A stretch of DNA of 18,651 nt. Origin: Parvularia atlantis. Lineage: Eukaryota; Opisthokonta; Rotosphaerida. Shown piece after piece: positions 1 through 8,841 of this stretch; position 1 is the first letter of the stretch; every line of letters starts with the position of its first letter. Location: assembly GCA_943704415.1 (NCBI GenBank), contig CALSCO010001576.1, positions 1 through 18,651 on the forward strand. Reading direction: 5' to 3'. The position numbers were made by a program, and so were the translations under genes. A model generated the notes under the pieces. The model ran no database searches, was not told where the DNA came from, and saw only the letters and a list, made by a program, of their open reading frames with translations.

Positions 1-129
1 CCCCTAGAGCCGAGCGCCGCGCCCTCGCTGCCGGCCTCGCGCCTCCACCTCAAACTACGGAAAACAAGCATCATGACACCGCCCGCAGCATCGAGTGCGA
101 CAGCGACAGCGACAGCGCTCGTCGCGCTG
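1..129. other. 3' flank of importin-9 gene
   Basis: This is non-coding sequence beyond the importin-9 stop codon. It contains a short GCGACA-type repeat near 98-118. No gene or RNA could be recognised. Confidence 0.5.
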
Positions 130-3100
130 TCACGCGAAGCAACGCAGCACACGGCTCTCTTTCTCACTCAGATGTGCCGCCAGCTCGTCCGCGCGCTGCA
201 CGAGCTCGTCGCGCACAAACGCGCTGAGCGTCGCCTCGAGCGGCGCGCCGTAGAGCGGTAGCGCGCGGATCGCCTCGTCCTCGTCGCGCTCCTCCGCGTC
301 GTCTAGGTCATCGTCGAGGTACAGAAGATCTGCCGCGTGGGCGATGAGTCTCGCTCGCGAGTGCGGCCGAGCAGGTCGTCGCACCAGAGAGGTCGACGTA
401 GTCCTCGGCCGGTGCAAACGGCGACTTGTCCGCGGCCGATCTCCCGGCAGCTGTCTCGTCGTCCTCATCCTCATCCTCCACGTCAAAGTCATTGTCATCG
501 TTGTCGTCCTCCTCGTCATCGTCCTCGCCGTCCATGCCGCCAGCGCGCCCGTCGGTACGCGCACGGTCTTCTTCGGCCATCTCTGCGGCGTACTCCAGCT
601 CGTTCAGCAGCACCTTGACGATCTTGATCGGCAGTGGGATCTGCGGTGGCACGGCCTGCTGGCGCATTGCTGGGACACTCGCGTGAGCAAAGTCCTAGAC
701 GCCCATGCGGCGAATACCTTTGCCCTGCGAGCGCGTCGTCACGCTGATGCTGATCGGCACCGCGACGTCCCCTTGCACGCTGATTGCGTTGATGCGCTGG
801 TCGTTCAGGCGCAGCACTTGCAGCAGCGCGAGTGTTCTGCGCGAAACGACGAGTTGGCTCACGCCTAGTTCGCGCGCGACGCACTGCCTACGCACAGCAC
901 TTTAACCGCGTGGCGCCCGTGGAAGCTCTCGCTGTTCTCCGTCCAGGCGCGCATGAGCACCGCAAGGGCTGTCGTGTCACCTGGGCGCCGTGCGGCTGAG
1001 CAGGCGCGCATCGTGCAGGTTGCACGCTCACCCATCTGCACAGCGCCGAGAAAGTCCAGAACCGACAACGGGTTGTGCAGGATCAGGCGCGCAAAGACGA
1101 GCAGCAGCGACTGGATGAGCGAAGGCAGGCGCGCCGCAGCGAGACGTCGGCACAGGCCGTCGAGCACCTGCGGCATCAGTGGCTGCATCTGCTGGGGTGG
1201 CGCCTGTGTGGCAGCACAGATCAACAGCACGCACGAAAGCACGTATTCTGTGCCGCGCACCTTCTCAAACAGCTTGGAGAGCAGGTCGCCGATGCGCACG
1301 GCCGCTGTCTCGGACTGGCCGGGAGAGACGAGGTGGCTGGCAAAGGCGAGGATGTACTGCAGCCCCGGTGTCCCTTGCCCATCAGTCCTGCGCGCCATCA
1401 GTACTTGCGTCCGAGCTGCAGCGGCGGCGAGGCCGCGCACCACGCCAGCAGCGCGCCAGACTGGTGCGTGAGCAGGCTGATGAGCAGCGAGACCGTGTGC
1501 TGCCTCAGCTTGCCATCGTCGAGGTGCGGCCCCGCAGGTGCGTGCAGCACCGCGGTGAAGACCGTGTGCACAAGCGGGGCGAGCAGCTCCGGGCTCAGGT
1601 CCGCTGCTCCATGCTTGCAGACGAGCGCGAGCAACTCAGCCGCGAGCTGCCGGCGCCGTCAGTCGCGCGCCGGACGACATGTCGCGTGCACATGTACCGC
1701 GACCACCACGGGCTCGCTGTGGTGTTCCAACGAAGGCGCGACGGCCGGCAAGCAGCGCACGATGAAGCCCGGGCGACTGGAGGGGCTCTGCAGCAGCAGC
1801 GTGAAGAGGTCGGTCACGATCGAGTTGAAGATGTGGTCTGCGCGCGTGGGCGGGTATGTCAGCGGTCGCAGCGTGCGCAGGCGTGCACGCACCCTTCGGC
1901 CCGGTTTGCCAGAGCGCGACGGCGAGCGGTCCCAGCGCGTGCTCGTACGTGCTCGGCAGCGTCGCGTCGGCCTGCAGCAGTTCGAGCAGCACCTCAAGCG
2001 CGAGCGACAGCACCGCGCCGCGCGAGATCAGCACGAGGGAGAGCGTGCTCTCAAGCAGCGCTGGCAGGAACGGGCGCAGTGACGGCGAGTCGGCGCCGAC
2101 TTGCGCTAGCACACTGGCTCGGCGAGCGCATAGCGCATGAGCAAATCGACTCTTGCTGCGGCCAGCACGCACTGGTGGACTGCACGCAGACCGCTCACGC
2201 GTAGCAGATCGGACTTGTCAGCGCGCGAGGCTGCGACAATGCGCTCGATCAGCTGGCGTGATGCGTCTGTGTTGCTGCGTGAGCTGCTGCAGCCGCGCTC
2301 GCTCAGCAGCGCACCGCTCTCGACCACGCCCACAAACATACTCGCCAGCCGAAGCGCGCGCCCGGCCACAAACGGCTGATCTGCGCAGTCATCGTCAGCG
2401 TCGTGGCACAGAGACACAACGGCGCAACGTGCCGTGCATGTCGGCGAGCGGCACGACCGTCTCCTTCAGCAGCCACTGCCAGTCGGTCGCGCCCGCTGCG
2501 TGCGATCGGGTGAGCGTGTCGTGCACTGGCGGGGCAAGGCCGCGGTACCTGTCACGCCCGCCACAAAGTCCTCGCCCAACAGAACGGCCGCGGCCATCGC
2601 GGCCTCGCACGCCTTGAGCGACACGGGCCGCGTGCGCACGGTGGCGGTGACCGCACCGACGATCGCCCGCTGCGCCTTGTCACTCATGCGCGCGTGCAGC
2701 GTCTGTGCCGGGCATGATTACGCGTGCGAGTATCCAGGCCATCGGCAGCGCACCAAAAGCAGCTGCTCGGCCGCGATGCGCACGCTGTAGCTGCCCGTCT
2801 CCTCCTCCTCCTGCTCCACGAACGACTCGACGTCGTCCGTCCACTCGATGATCTGCTCGTCCGTGGGCTGCATGCACGCAAGCAGCAGCTGCACTAGATG
2901 GTCGACGCCGCCGGCGATGGCGTGGCTGTCGCGACATCAGCTTGCGCCACGGCCGCACGTGCAGGACTGCACCGCGTGCGCTTGCGACGGATAACCTCAA
3001 GCACGAGGCCGAAGAGCGCGTACAGCAGAGAGTGAACGCTGACGACGTCGCCGTCCGAGTCGTAGCCGGTCGCGGGTGCGGCGGCCCGCCGGAGGACGAC

Positions 3101-4229
3101 GCCGTCGACATACAGCATCGCTGTCGCGCTCATGAGCTGCCAGATGGGCACGAGCAGGGGCAGGACGAGCGGCACGGCGAGCTTTGGGAAGAAGCGTACG
3201 AAGAACGTGAGCGTCTCGACCACCTCGATCTGCACCCGCAGCGGCTCGCCCGGCGTGCGCAGACATGCCGCAAAGAGCGCAAACCAGCCCGGCAGCGTCG
3301 CACCCAGGTACTGCGCCGGCGCGTCGCGCTGCTCGTCCCTGTGCGCGCCTCAGGACGCGCACCGTCGACGCAGCCATTGGCGCACCTGACCGTGTGGACA
3401 ACCTCGCCGAGCGTGCGCAGAACACGCAAAGCGCGAGCGCGCACGGACGGCCCGTGGTCCGCTGCCGCGTCAAACACGCGCAGGAGACGCGGCAGCAGCG
3501 TCGGCGCGACGCTCGGTAGCTGCGCGGGCGTGAGCTCGTCGGCAAAGTCTGTCGCGCGCGTTGAGCGGATGAGAGCGCGCGCGCCGTGCGCACCGGTGAG
3601 GCAGCGCAGGGCGCCGTGGACGGCCGCGGGCGGCGCGTCCGAGCCCATGCGCGCGACGAGCGCGTCGACGAGGCCGGGCCAGTGCTCGGGCCAGTCCCAC
3701 GCGGCGATCTTGGCGATGCAGTACGCCTGATGTGCGCGGGTGTTGGCGGTCGGCGAGGCGGGCAGCGAGCGGGGCACGCGCACGGCCACGGCGCGGATGC
3801 GCTCGCTCGGATCGGCGAGGGCGTGCAGCAGCAGCTCGCGTACCGGCGGCTTGTGCTGGCGGCGGACATGAGGCTTGAGCGAGCGGCGCGGCGAGCGGCG
3901 ACGCGGCGCGCCTCGTCGGGCAGGACGAAGGCGTCGCGCGGATCGGGCTGCTGCTGATCGCCGTCGCCGTCGCCGTCGCCCTCGTCGTCGTCGTCGTGCA
4001 GATGCGCCATCTCGACCCAGTGCTCGCGCACGTACTGGCGCAGGACGAGGGCTGCAAACTGGCGCAGGTGCAGCGGGGCGTGCGGCACGAGCAGCAGCCG
4101 CGCCATCGCAGCCGGGAAGCCCGGCTCATGCCGCTGCAGCACCGCCAGCCGCGTCTGCGCCGCGCCGCGCGCCTCGGCGTCGCCCTCGAGCACGCCGCGC
4201 AGCAGCGCCGCCACGTGGCCCTCCTCCAT
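130..4229 (-). CDS. IPO9: Importin-9 / Kap114-type karyopherin-beta
   Basis: Nuclear import receptor of the importin-beta family. IPO9/Kap114 carries histone H2A-H2B and other cargo through nuclear pores under RanGTP control (family knowledge). Sixteen exons on the minus strand: 4229-3912, 3855-3784, 3726-3386, 3338-2973, 2925-2754, 2702-2549, 2495-2433 (or 2421), 2380-2173, 2113-1893, 1837-1698, 1646-1441, 1387-1032, 980-896, 836-718, 669-385, 329-130. All phases join and give about 1,100 aa; human IPO9 is about 1,040. HEAT-repeat landmarks follow the family order: RQFAALVLRQYVREHW in exon 1, AAYCIAKIAAWDWPEHW across exons 2-3, ATGYDSDGDVVS in exon 4, QPFVAGRALRLAS in exon 8, and PLPIKIVKVLLNELEYAAEM in exon 15. 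A strongly acidic stretch near residues 980-1010 matches the histone-contacting acidic loop of this family. The protein ends ESRVLRCFA, like the family C-terminus. The start is the first Met of the conserved N-terminal helix. Intron 1 uses a GC donor, and the exon 7/8 junction is uncertain. It is divergent from the channel gene. Confidence 0.92.
3856..3911 (-). other. GC-AG intron 1 of importin-9
   Basis: The exon ends GAG and the intron opens GCGCGC and closes CCGCCAG (56 nt, phase 0). Splicing joins LPDE to HKPPVREL and restores the family frame. The only GT alternative (GTCGCC, 3902) gives a 47-nt intron with a donor unlike any other here. The sequence shows the frame change; the GC donor is inferred. 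Confidence 0.65.
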
Positions 4230-4329
4230 TTGACTAGCACGCAAAACATGACACCATGGACGGTGCGCGGGTCCCGCTAATCCACCGATGTTGTACCTAG
4301 CAGGTAGACTTTGATCGACAAGGGCGCGT
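4230..4329. promoter_or_regulatory. Divergent promoter, importin-9 / TOK channel
   Basis: Only 100 bp separate the two start codons, so both 5' UTRs and core promoters must lie here or overlap the genes. The spacer is visibly less GC-rich than its surroundings. No clear TATA box was recognised. Confidence 0.6.
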
Positions 4330-6376
4330 ATGGAGCAGGTGCCGCCGCCCTCGCCGCCCTCGCCGGCGCCCTCGCCGGCACCACCCGCGTCGATCGGCGG
4401 CGCGCGGACAATCCTGCTGCGCGCCAACCTGCTCGTGTGCACCGTGTGCCTGTGCATCGCCCAGAGCATGACGCTGTGCGCGCGCGATGCACGTCGCGCA
4501 ACGCCGGCCCCCTGATCCGGCACTTGCGGCGCGACGCGCAGATCGGCGCTGCTGAGCACGGCGTGGATTGAGTTCACCGTGGACAGCGCCAAGGCGCGCA
4601 CCGCCCGCCGCGTGCTCAGTGTGCCGTGCTCACGATGCGACCCGCAGCAAACGGTCGACAAACCCACGGGCACGCTCGCGCTCCTCGTCGTGGCGCTGCT
4701 GCTGGGCCTGCTCGCCCTCGTCGCAATGCTCCTGCGCTTCTTCAAGCGCCACCCGCGCCGCACCATCGTCGCCGCCCTCACGTTCGACGTGCTAAACGCC
4801 GTGCGCTCGCTCACCGCCGTCTAATTCGTCGGCTGCTGGCTGATCGAGCGCCCCGCAGGTCTTCCTCGTCGTCACCGCGGCCACCGCGACGCACCTCGCC
4901 GCGGGCAGCGTGCCGCCCGAGGGCGAGGGCGCGCGCGCCGGGTTCGGCGCTGTCTCGCTCGTCATCGCCGTGACGCTCGCGTTCCTCTCGAGCATCATGC
5001 TCGTCGTCGACCGCGTCTTTGGCAAGGCGCGGCGCAGCAGCAGCGGCAGCAGCGGCAGCAGGTGGTGGCTGATGGCAGGCGGCTGCAGAGCAACGAGTTT
5101 GTGCCCGAGCGCGAGCGCCGGCTCAGCCTCGCCATCACGCTCATCTCGCTATACCTGGCCGTCGGCAGTTACGTCTTTGTCAGTACGTCGTGCACGGGCG
5201 GGGCATGCGGCTGCGAGTGCTGAACCGGGCGGTGGCGCAGAGCTCGAGGGCTGGGCGTACGAAGAGTCGGTTGTGTTCTGCGTGGCGACGATCGCGACGA
5301 TCGGGTACGGCAACATTGTGCCGTCGACCACGCTCAGCCGCCTGTTCTGCATGGTCTACGCTGTGCTGGGTGCGGACGGGAACGCGGCGGGAGGCTGCAG
5401 CTTGAGTGCTCCCCCGCCCAGGTGTGCTGCTCGTGGGCTACACAATCGACACGCTGCGACGCGTCATTGTGCAGATCATCATCGATAGCCTCGACACGTT
5501 CCGGCACCACTGGGGCCTCTACGGCGGTGCGCGCGACGGTGCAGCACAGCGGAGCAGCTGAGTGTGCGTACGCACGCAGACGCCGGTGCGAAGCGCATGG
5601 CCAGCCGGCACAGCACGCTGCGCAGCGTCAAGGTGACCGTGATAGTCTTCTTCGTGATCGTGCTCTGGGCTGGCGGCGCGGCGCTCTTCTCGTGGACGGA
5701 AGGGTGCGCGCGCGTACTGCGTGAGCGGCAGGGGTGCGCACTGACGCCGCGTGGCAGGTGGTCATACTTTGACGCGTTCTGGTTCTGCTTTGTGACGCTG
5801 ACGACGATCGGCTACGGCGACTACTACCCGACGACGCGCGCGTCCGAGTTTCTCTTCCCGTTCTACACCTTCCTCACGCTCGGGGTCTTTGCGTTCATCC
5901 TCAGGTGCGTCTACTGCGCTCGCGCGCCACGAGGGCTCTGACGAGCGCCGACAGCACGATCGGCGACGAGACGCGCAAGAGCCTCGAGGACCGCTTCCTG
6001 CACGGGTCACGCAAGCGCCGGCAGACGAGCGACGGCGCCTCGCCGCGCCTGCAGGCCGAGAACGAGCTGGGTCACGAGGCGTCTGAGCCGCTGCTGGCGG
6101 GGCTCGACGTGCGCGCCTTGTGCCACACCGCAACGCCGCTGACGTGCTCGTCAGGCCGATGACATCGAGAACGGGCAGCTTATGCTTGAGACGCTCATGC
6201 GCCAGGCGAGGGCCGCGGCCGACGTGAGCGGCTACGGCGCGACGTCCAACGGCGCCGCGAGCGACGGCGACGCGCTGCGCGTCACGGCCGACGACGAGGA
6301 GATGAAGCGGTACCTGCTGCTGTGCAAGGGCCTCCTGGTGCACCAGCGGCGGCACGACGAGCGGTCGTACGCGTGA
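4330..6376 (+). CDS. TOK1: TOK-type outward-rectifying K+ channel (8 TM, 2 pores)
   Basis: Potassium channel, probably in the plasma membrane. Ten exons: 4330-4475, 4542-4800, 4859-5026, 5089-5182, 5241-5369, 5422-5526, 5580-5703, 5758-5904, 5955-6108, 6155-6376; 515 aa. Four hydrophobic segments precede the first pore (about residues 28-52, 92-114, 122-147, 164-186). TM5 follows at about 204-222, then KLEGWAYEESVVF and filter TIGYGN (242-247), then TM6. TM7 (about 312-331) is followed by EGWSYFDAFWF, filter TIGYGD (358-363) and TM8 (about 372-390). Eight segments with two pore loops is the TOK layout known from fungi. The C-terminal tail of about 125 residues is hydrophilic and Ala/Asp/Glu-rich. 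The N-terminus has a Pro/Ser-rich stretch. Intron 3 uses a GC donor. Intron 7 is 54 nt, stop-free and in frame, just before pore 2. The family call is strong; rectification itself is inferred from the family. Confidence 0.93.
5027..5088 (+). other. GC-AG intron 3 of TOK channel
   Basis: The exon ends ...VFGK (AAG) and the intron starts GCGCGG and ends GGCTGCAG, 62 nt, phase 0. A CTGAT branch-like site lies about 20 nt before the acceptor. The flanking frames differ, so an intron or indel is required. A 47-nt GTCTTT...CAG reading (5015-5061) also closes in frame but has an atypical donor. Confidence 0.6.
5704..5757 (+). other. In-frame, stop-free intron 7 at the pore-2 turret
   Basis: This intron runs from GTGCGC to GTGGCAG with a CTGAC branch site. 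Removal gives the family-like SWTEGWSYFDAFWF. Retention would insert 18 residues, starting CARVLRERQG, directly before pore helix 2 without breaking the frame. Confidence 0.7.
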
Positions 6377-6389
6377 CGGTGCAGACTTG

Positions 6390-6441
<52 letters not shown>

Positions 6442-6517
6442 TAGTCGACTCATTTTGCGCTGGGCCGCTGGTGCACAGGGTGTGAATTGGGCTTATCAAT
6501 GGGGAGGATGGCCGGGG
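6377..6517. other. Convergent intergenic region with (TG)n
   Basis: This 141-bp spacer lies between the 3' ends of the channel gene and the TPR gene. It holds the TG microsatellite and probably both polyadenylation regions. No AATAAA was seen. Confidence 0.6.
6391..6437 (+). repeat. (TG)23 dinucleotide microsatellite
   Basis: An uninterrupted run of TG, 47 nt, begins 15 nt after the channel stop codon. In the minus-strand TPR gene it reads as (CA)n downstream of the stop, probably in the 3' UTR. Confidence 0.97.
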
Positions 6518-8666
6518 TCAGCTGCCGTTGAGCGCGGCCAACGTCTGGACAATGTTGACGACGCACGCGGTGCTGTCGGGCACGCCGTGTGCCGCGCAGC
6601 TCGCGGCCGTCTGCTGTAGCAGCTCGCGCGCCTCGTCGATCTTGTCGGTCTGCGGCGGTGACATCAGCCACAGCGGGGCGAGCGGTCGCGTCCGCGTACC
6701 AGGATCATCATGCGCGCGCGCTCCAGCTGCACCTCGGTGATCTGTGCGCACGTGAGCAGCCCACCCGGTGCAGGCCGGGGGCGCGGCACCTTGACCCGAT
6801 CCAGCTCAGCGCGCCTCTCGAGGAAAGACACGGCGAGCGTGTTCATCGACAGGCACTCGTTGTAGCGCTTCTGGCGCGCGTAAAGCTCGCCGAGGCCTGA
6901 CGTGTGCGCACCGCGTGAGCCTATTGGCCACCAGCAGGATAGCGGGCGTCGCTGACCGATGTGCGGCCCCGCGAGGTCGACGACTGGGTCGAGCAGCTGC
7001 TTGCGCAGCTTGATGTCGCGCAGGTGGATCACCTCGGCCTTGACGTGCTCGCCCTGGTTCATGTAGGCGCGTGCGAGCACGTCATAGCGCAGCGCCATGC
7101 CGGCATGGGCAGCACCGACGGCGGCCTTGAAAACGTCGACCGACTCTTGCGCACGCGCGACGGCCGCGTCCCACTCGCTCACGCGCAGGTGCGCCTCGGC
7201 GAGCGCGAGCAGCGTGCCCGCGACCGCTTCGCTGCCGGGCGACTGCGCCTGTTGCTCGGCCAGAGCCGCGTGTAGGCGCTCGATCTCGGCGGTGTGCCCT
7301 GGCACCTGTGCGGCGGTCGTCTGCGCTGCCACGGCGGCGACAGCGACGGACGCGGCGAGGGTCGGGTCGCTGTTGCTGAGCGGCGCTGTGGCGGCGAGGG
7401 CGACGGCGACAGCCGGTGCTGCAGCGACGGCAGGCTGCTGCTCGCTCGGGGCGGCTGCGGGCGCGGCTGACAAGCGCTCATCGCTTCCACGGCGGTTGGG
7501 CACAGCGTCGGTCGTGGGCAGGCGCGAGTTGCGGCGCGACGTGGAGGCCTTGGCCGGCGGCTGCGGTGTCGCGCCCTTGTCGCTCTCACGGCGCGCTGCG
7601 TCTGCGGCGAGGAACGGATTCTCGCGGATGATGCCTGAGCGCGGCAGGTCTGTCCACGGCGTGCGAGTGGTGAGGTGGGCGGGTGCGAGTGGTGAGGTGG
7701 ACGGGTGCGAGTGGCGAGGAGCGAGAAGCCGCGAGGAGCGAGCGGCGATGGCAGCACGGAGCGAGTGAAGAGCGATAGCAGCAGCACCCACCAGCCAGCA
7801 GCAGCACCCACTGGCCAGCAGCAGCCAGCAGCAGCACCCACTGGCCAGCAGCAGCCAGCAGCAGCCAGCAGCAGCACCCACTGGCAAGCAGCAGCAAGCA
7901 CCAGCAAGCAGCAGCACCCACTGGCCAGCAGCAGCCAGCAGCAGCAAGCAGCAGCACCCACTGGCAAGCAGCAGCAAGCACCAGCAAGCAGCAGCAAGCA
8001 CCCTCCTCCACCAGCAAGGCACCACGCTCTCCCACAGCACCCACCCGCCCGCCACCCATCCACCACGAGGCAGCGCGACGCACCGTCCAGGCCGTCGCCC
8101 GGAAGGCTCGGGCGTCCGCGCGGCGAGGCCGGTGGCGGGACGGCGGCGCCGGCAGCGGGCGCGAGGTTGAGTTGCGACGTCGAGAAGCCAGCGCGGCCGC
8201 GGCGCCCGCTCGGCGTAGGCGGCGCGGGCGGCGCGGACGGCGCGGCGGGCGGGCTGCCGACGAGGTCGACGGGCGACGCGGCGCCGGCGAGGTCGACGAG
8301 CGGCGCAAACGTCGTGTTGGACCGCCGCAGCTGCGCGCCGTGTGCGCCGTGCGCCGTGCGACGTGAGCAGCAGCGGGATGGCGCCACCGGCACGGCACCA
8401 CAGACGGCGCGCACCGGCGCCATCCCGCGCGGCGCACGGCCGCCACCGGCGCTGCCGGCGCTGCCCGGGCTGTCGCCGCCGCCGCCGCTGCCGGCGCTGT
8501 CGGGCGAGGCGGTGCCGGGCGGGGCGCGGCCGAGAGCGGGCCCGGCCGTGACGGCGCGCGGTGGGGTGGCGTGCTTCGTGGCGGACGGCGACGGCTGCGC
8601 GGCCTCGTAGCGCGAGCGCAGCGACCGCACCAGCCCGCTCACACCCGCCAGCTCGGCGTCGGCCAT
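6518..8666 (-). CDS. Tetratricopeptide protein, kinesin-light-chain-like
   Basis: Six exons on the minus strand: 8666-8415, 8330-8084, 7634-6957, 6896-6790, 6741-6700, 6649-6518; 485 aa with all phases consistent. The N-terminal half is low-complexity (Ala, Pro, Gly, Ser) and probably disordered, with LRRSNTTFAPLVDL and STSQLNLAP as the least biased parts. From about residue 275 to the end it is helical with TPR-type repeats: SEAVAGTLLALAEAHLRVSE, then ALRYDVLARAYMNQGEHVKA, then IGLGELYARQKRYNECLSM, in the style of kinesin-light-chain or NPHP3 repeats. A protein-binding scaffold role is inferred; the exact orthologue was not recognised. The chosen Met (MADAELAGVS) starts the first helical segment. 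An in-frame Met lies 17 codons upstream at 8717. Intron 2 is unusually long (449 nt) and is filled by tandem repeats. Confidence 0.78.
7655..7745. repeat. Short 22-bp direct repeats
   Basis: The unit GTGCGAGTGGTGAGGTGGGC occurs about three times with small changes and is followed by a GCGAGGAGCGAG degenerate tract. All lies within intron 2 of the TPR gene. Confidence 0.75.
7780..8005. repeat. CAG-rich minisatellite
   Basis: The core CAGCAGCACCCACTGG recurs about five times, separated by variable numbers of CAGCAGC, CAAGCAC and CCAGCAG units. It lies inside intron 2 of the TPR gene. It is stop-free in several frames on both strands, which creates spurious long open frames. Confidence 0.93.
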
Positions 8667-8793
8667 CGCTCTGTGCGGGCAAAGAAACGGTCCGCACGCG
8701 GCCTTCCCCGTTGCCATGCGCCCGCTCTCTGGTCGGTCTTGGTCACTTCCATGCAGCCACGCCGGCACGCATGCACACATGCACGCATGCACG

Positions 8794-8831
<38 letters not shown>

Positions 8832-8841
8832 GGTAATGCGC
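8667..8841. promoter_or_regulatory. Promoter of TPR gene / 3' flank of peroxiredoxin
   Basis: This 175-bp spacer separates two tandem minus-strand genes. It holds ATGCACAC/ATGCACGC motifs and a CA microsatellite. No TATA box was recognised. Confidence 0.5.
8796..8828 (+). repeat. (CA)16 dinucleotide microsatellite
   Basis: An uninterrupted CA run is preceded by imperfect CACATGCACGCATGCA. It lies 130 nt upstream of the TPR start codon, where it reads as (TG)n, and 13 nt beyond the peroxiredoxin stop. Confidence 0.96.

Larger units (their letters stand above)
7635..8083 (-). other. Long intron 2 of the TPR gene
   Basis: The donor is GTGCGTCGC at 8083 and the acceptor is CCGCGCTCAG ending at 7635. 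Phase 1 matches on both sides (DGLDG joins IIRENPF). At 449 nt it is more than five times longer than any other intron here, because two tandem-repeat blocks occupy most of it. Confidence 0.7.

Noticed and set aside
3856-3902. GT-AG version of importin-9 intron 1 (GTCGCC donor)
   Set aside because: It closes in frame but GTCGCC resembles no other donor here, whereas GAG|GCGCGC repeats the donor forced by homology in CDC5. Kept as the alternative.
2997-4814. 605-codon minus-strand open frame spanning importin-9, the shared promoter and part of the channel
   Set aside because: Only 3912-4229 of it is real importin-9 exon 1 in this frame. The rest runs antisense through the channel or through importin introns and wrong frames.
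7780-8005. CRISPR-like array
   Set aside because: Repeat spacing is irregular, spacers are themselves CAG repeats, and the context is eukaryotic intronic DNA.
7705-8610. 301-codon open frame on the plus strand across the TPR gene repeat region
   Set aside because: It is antisense to the TPR gene, low-complexity (Ser, Gln, Pro, Arg), and open only because CAG-rich repeats and high GC lack stops. No family similarity.
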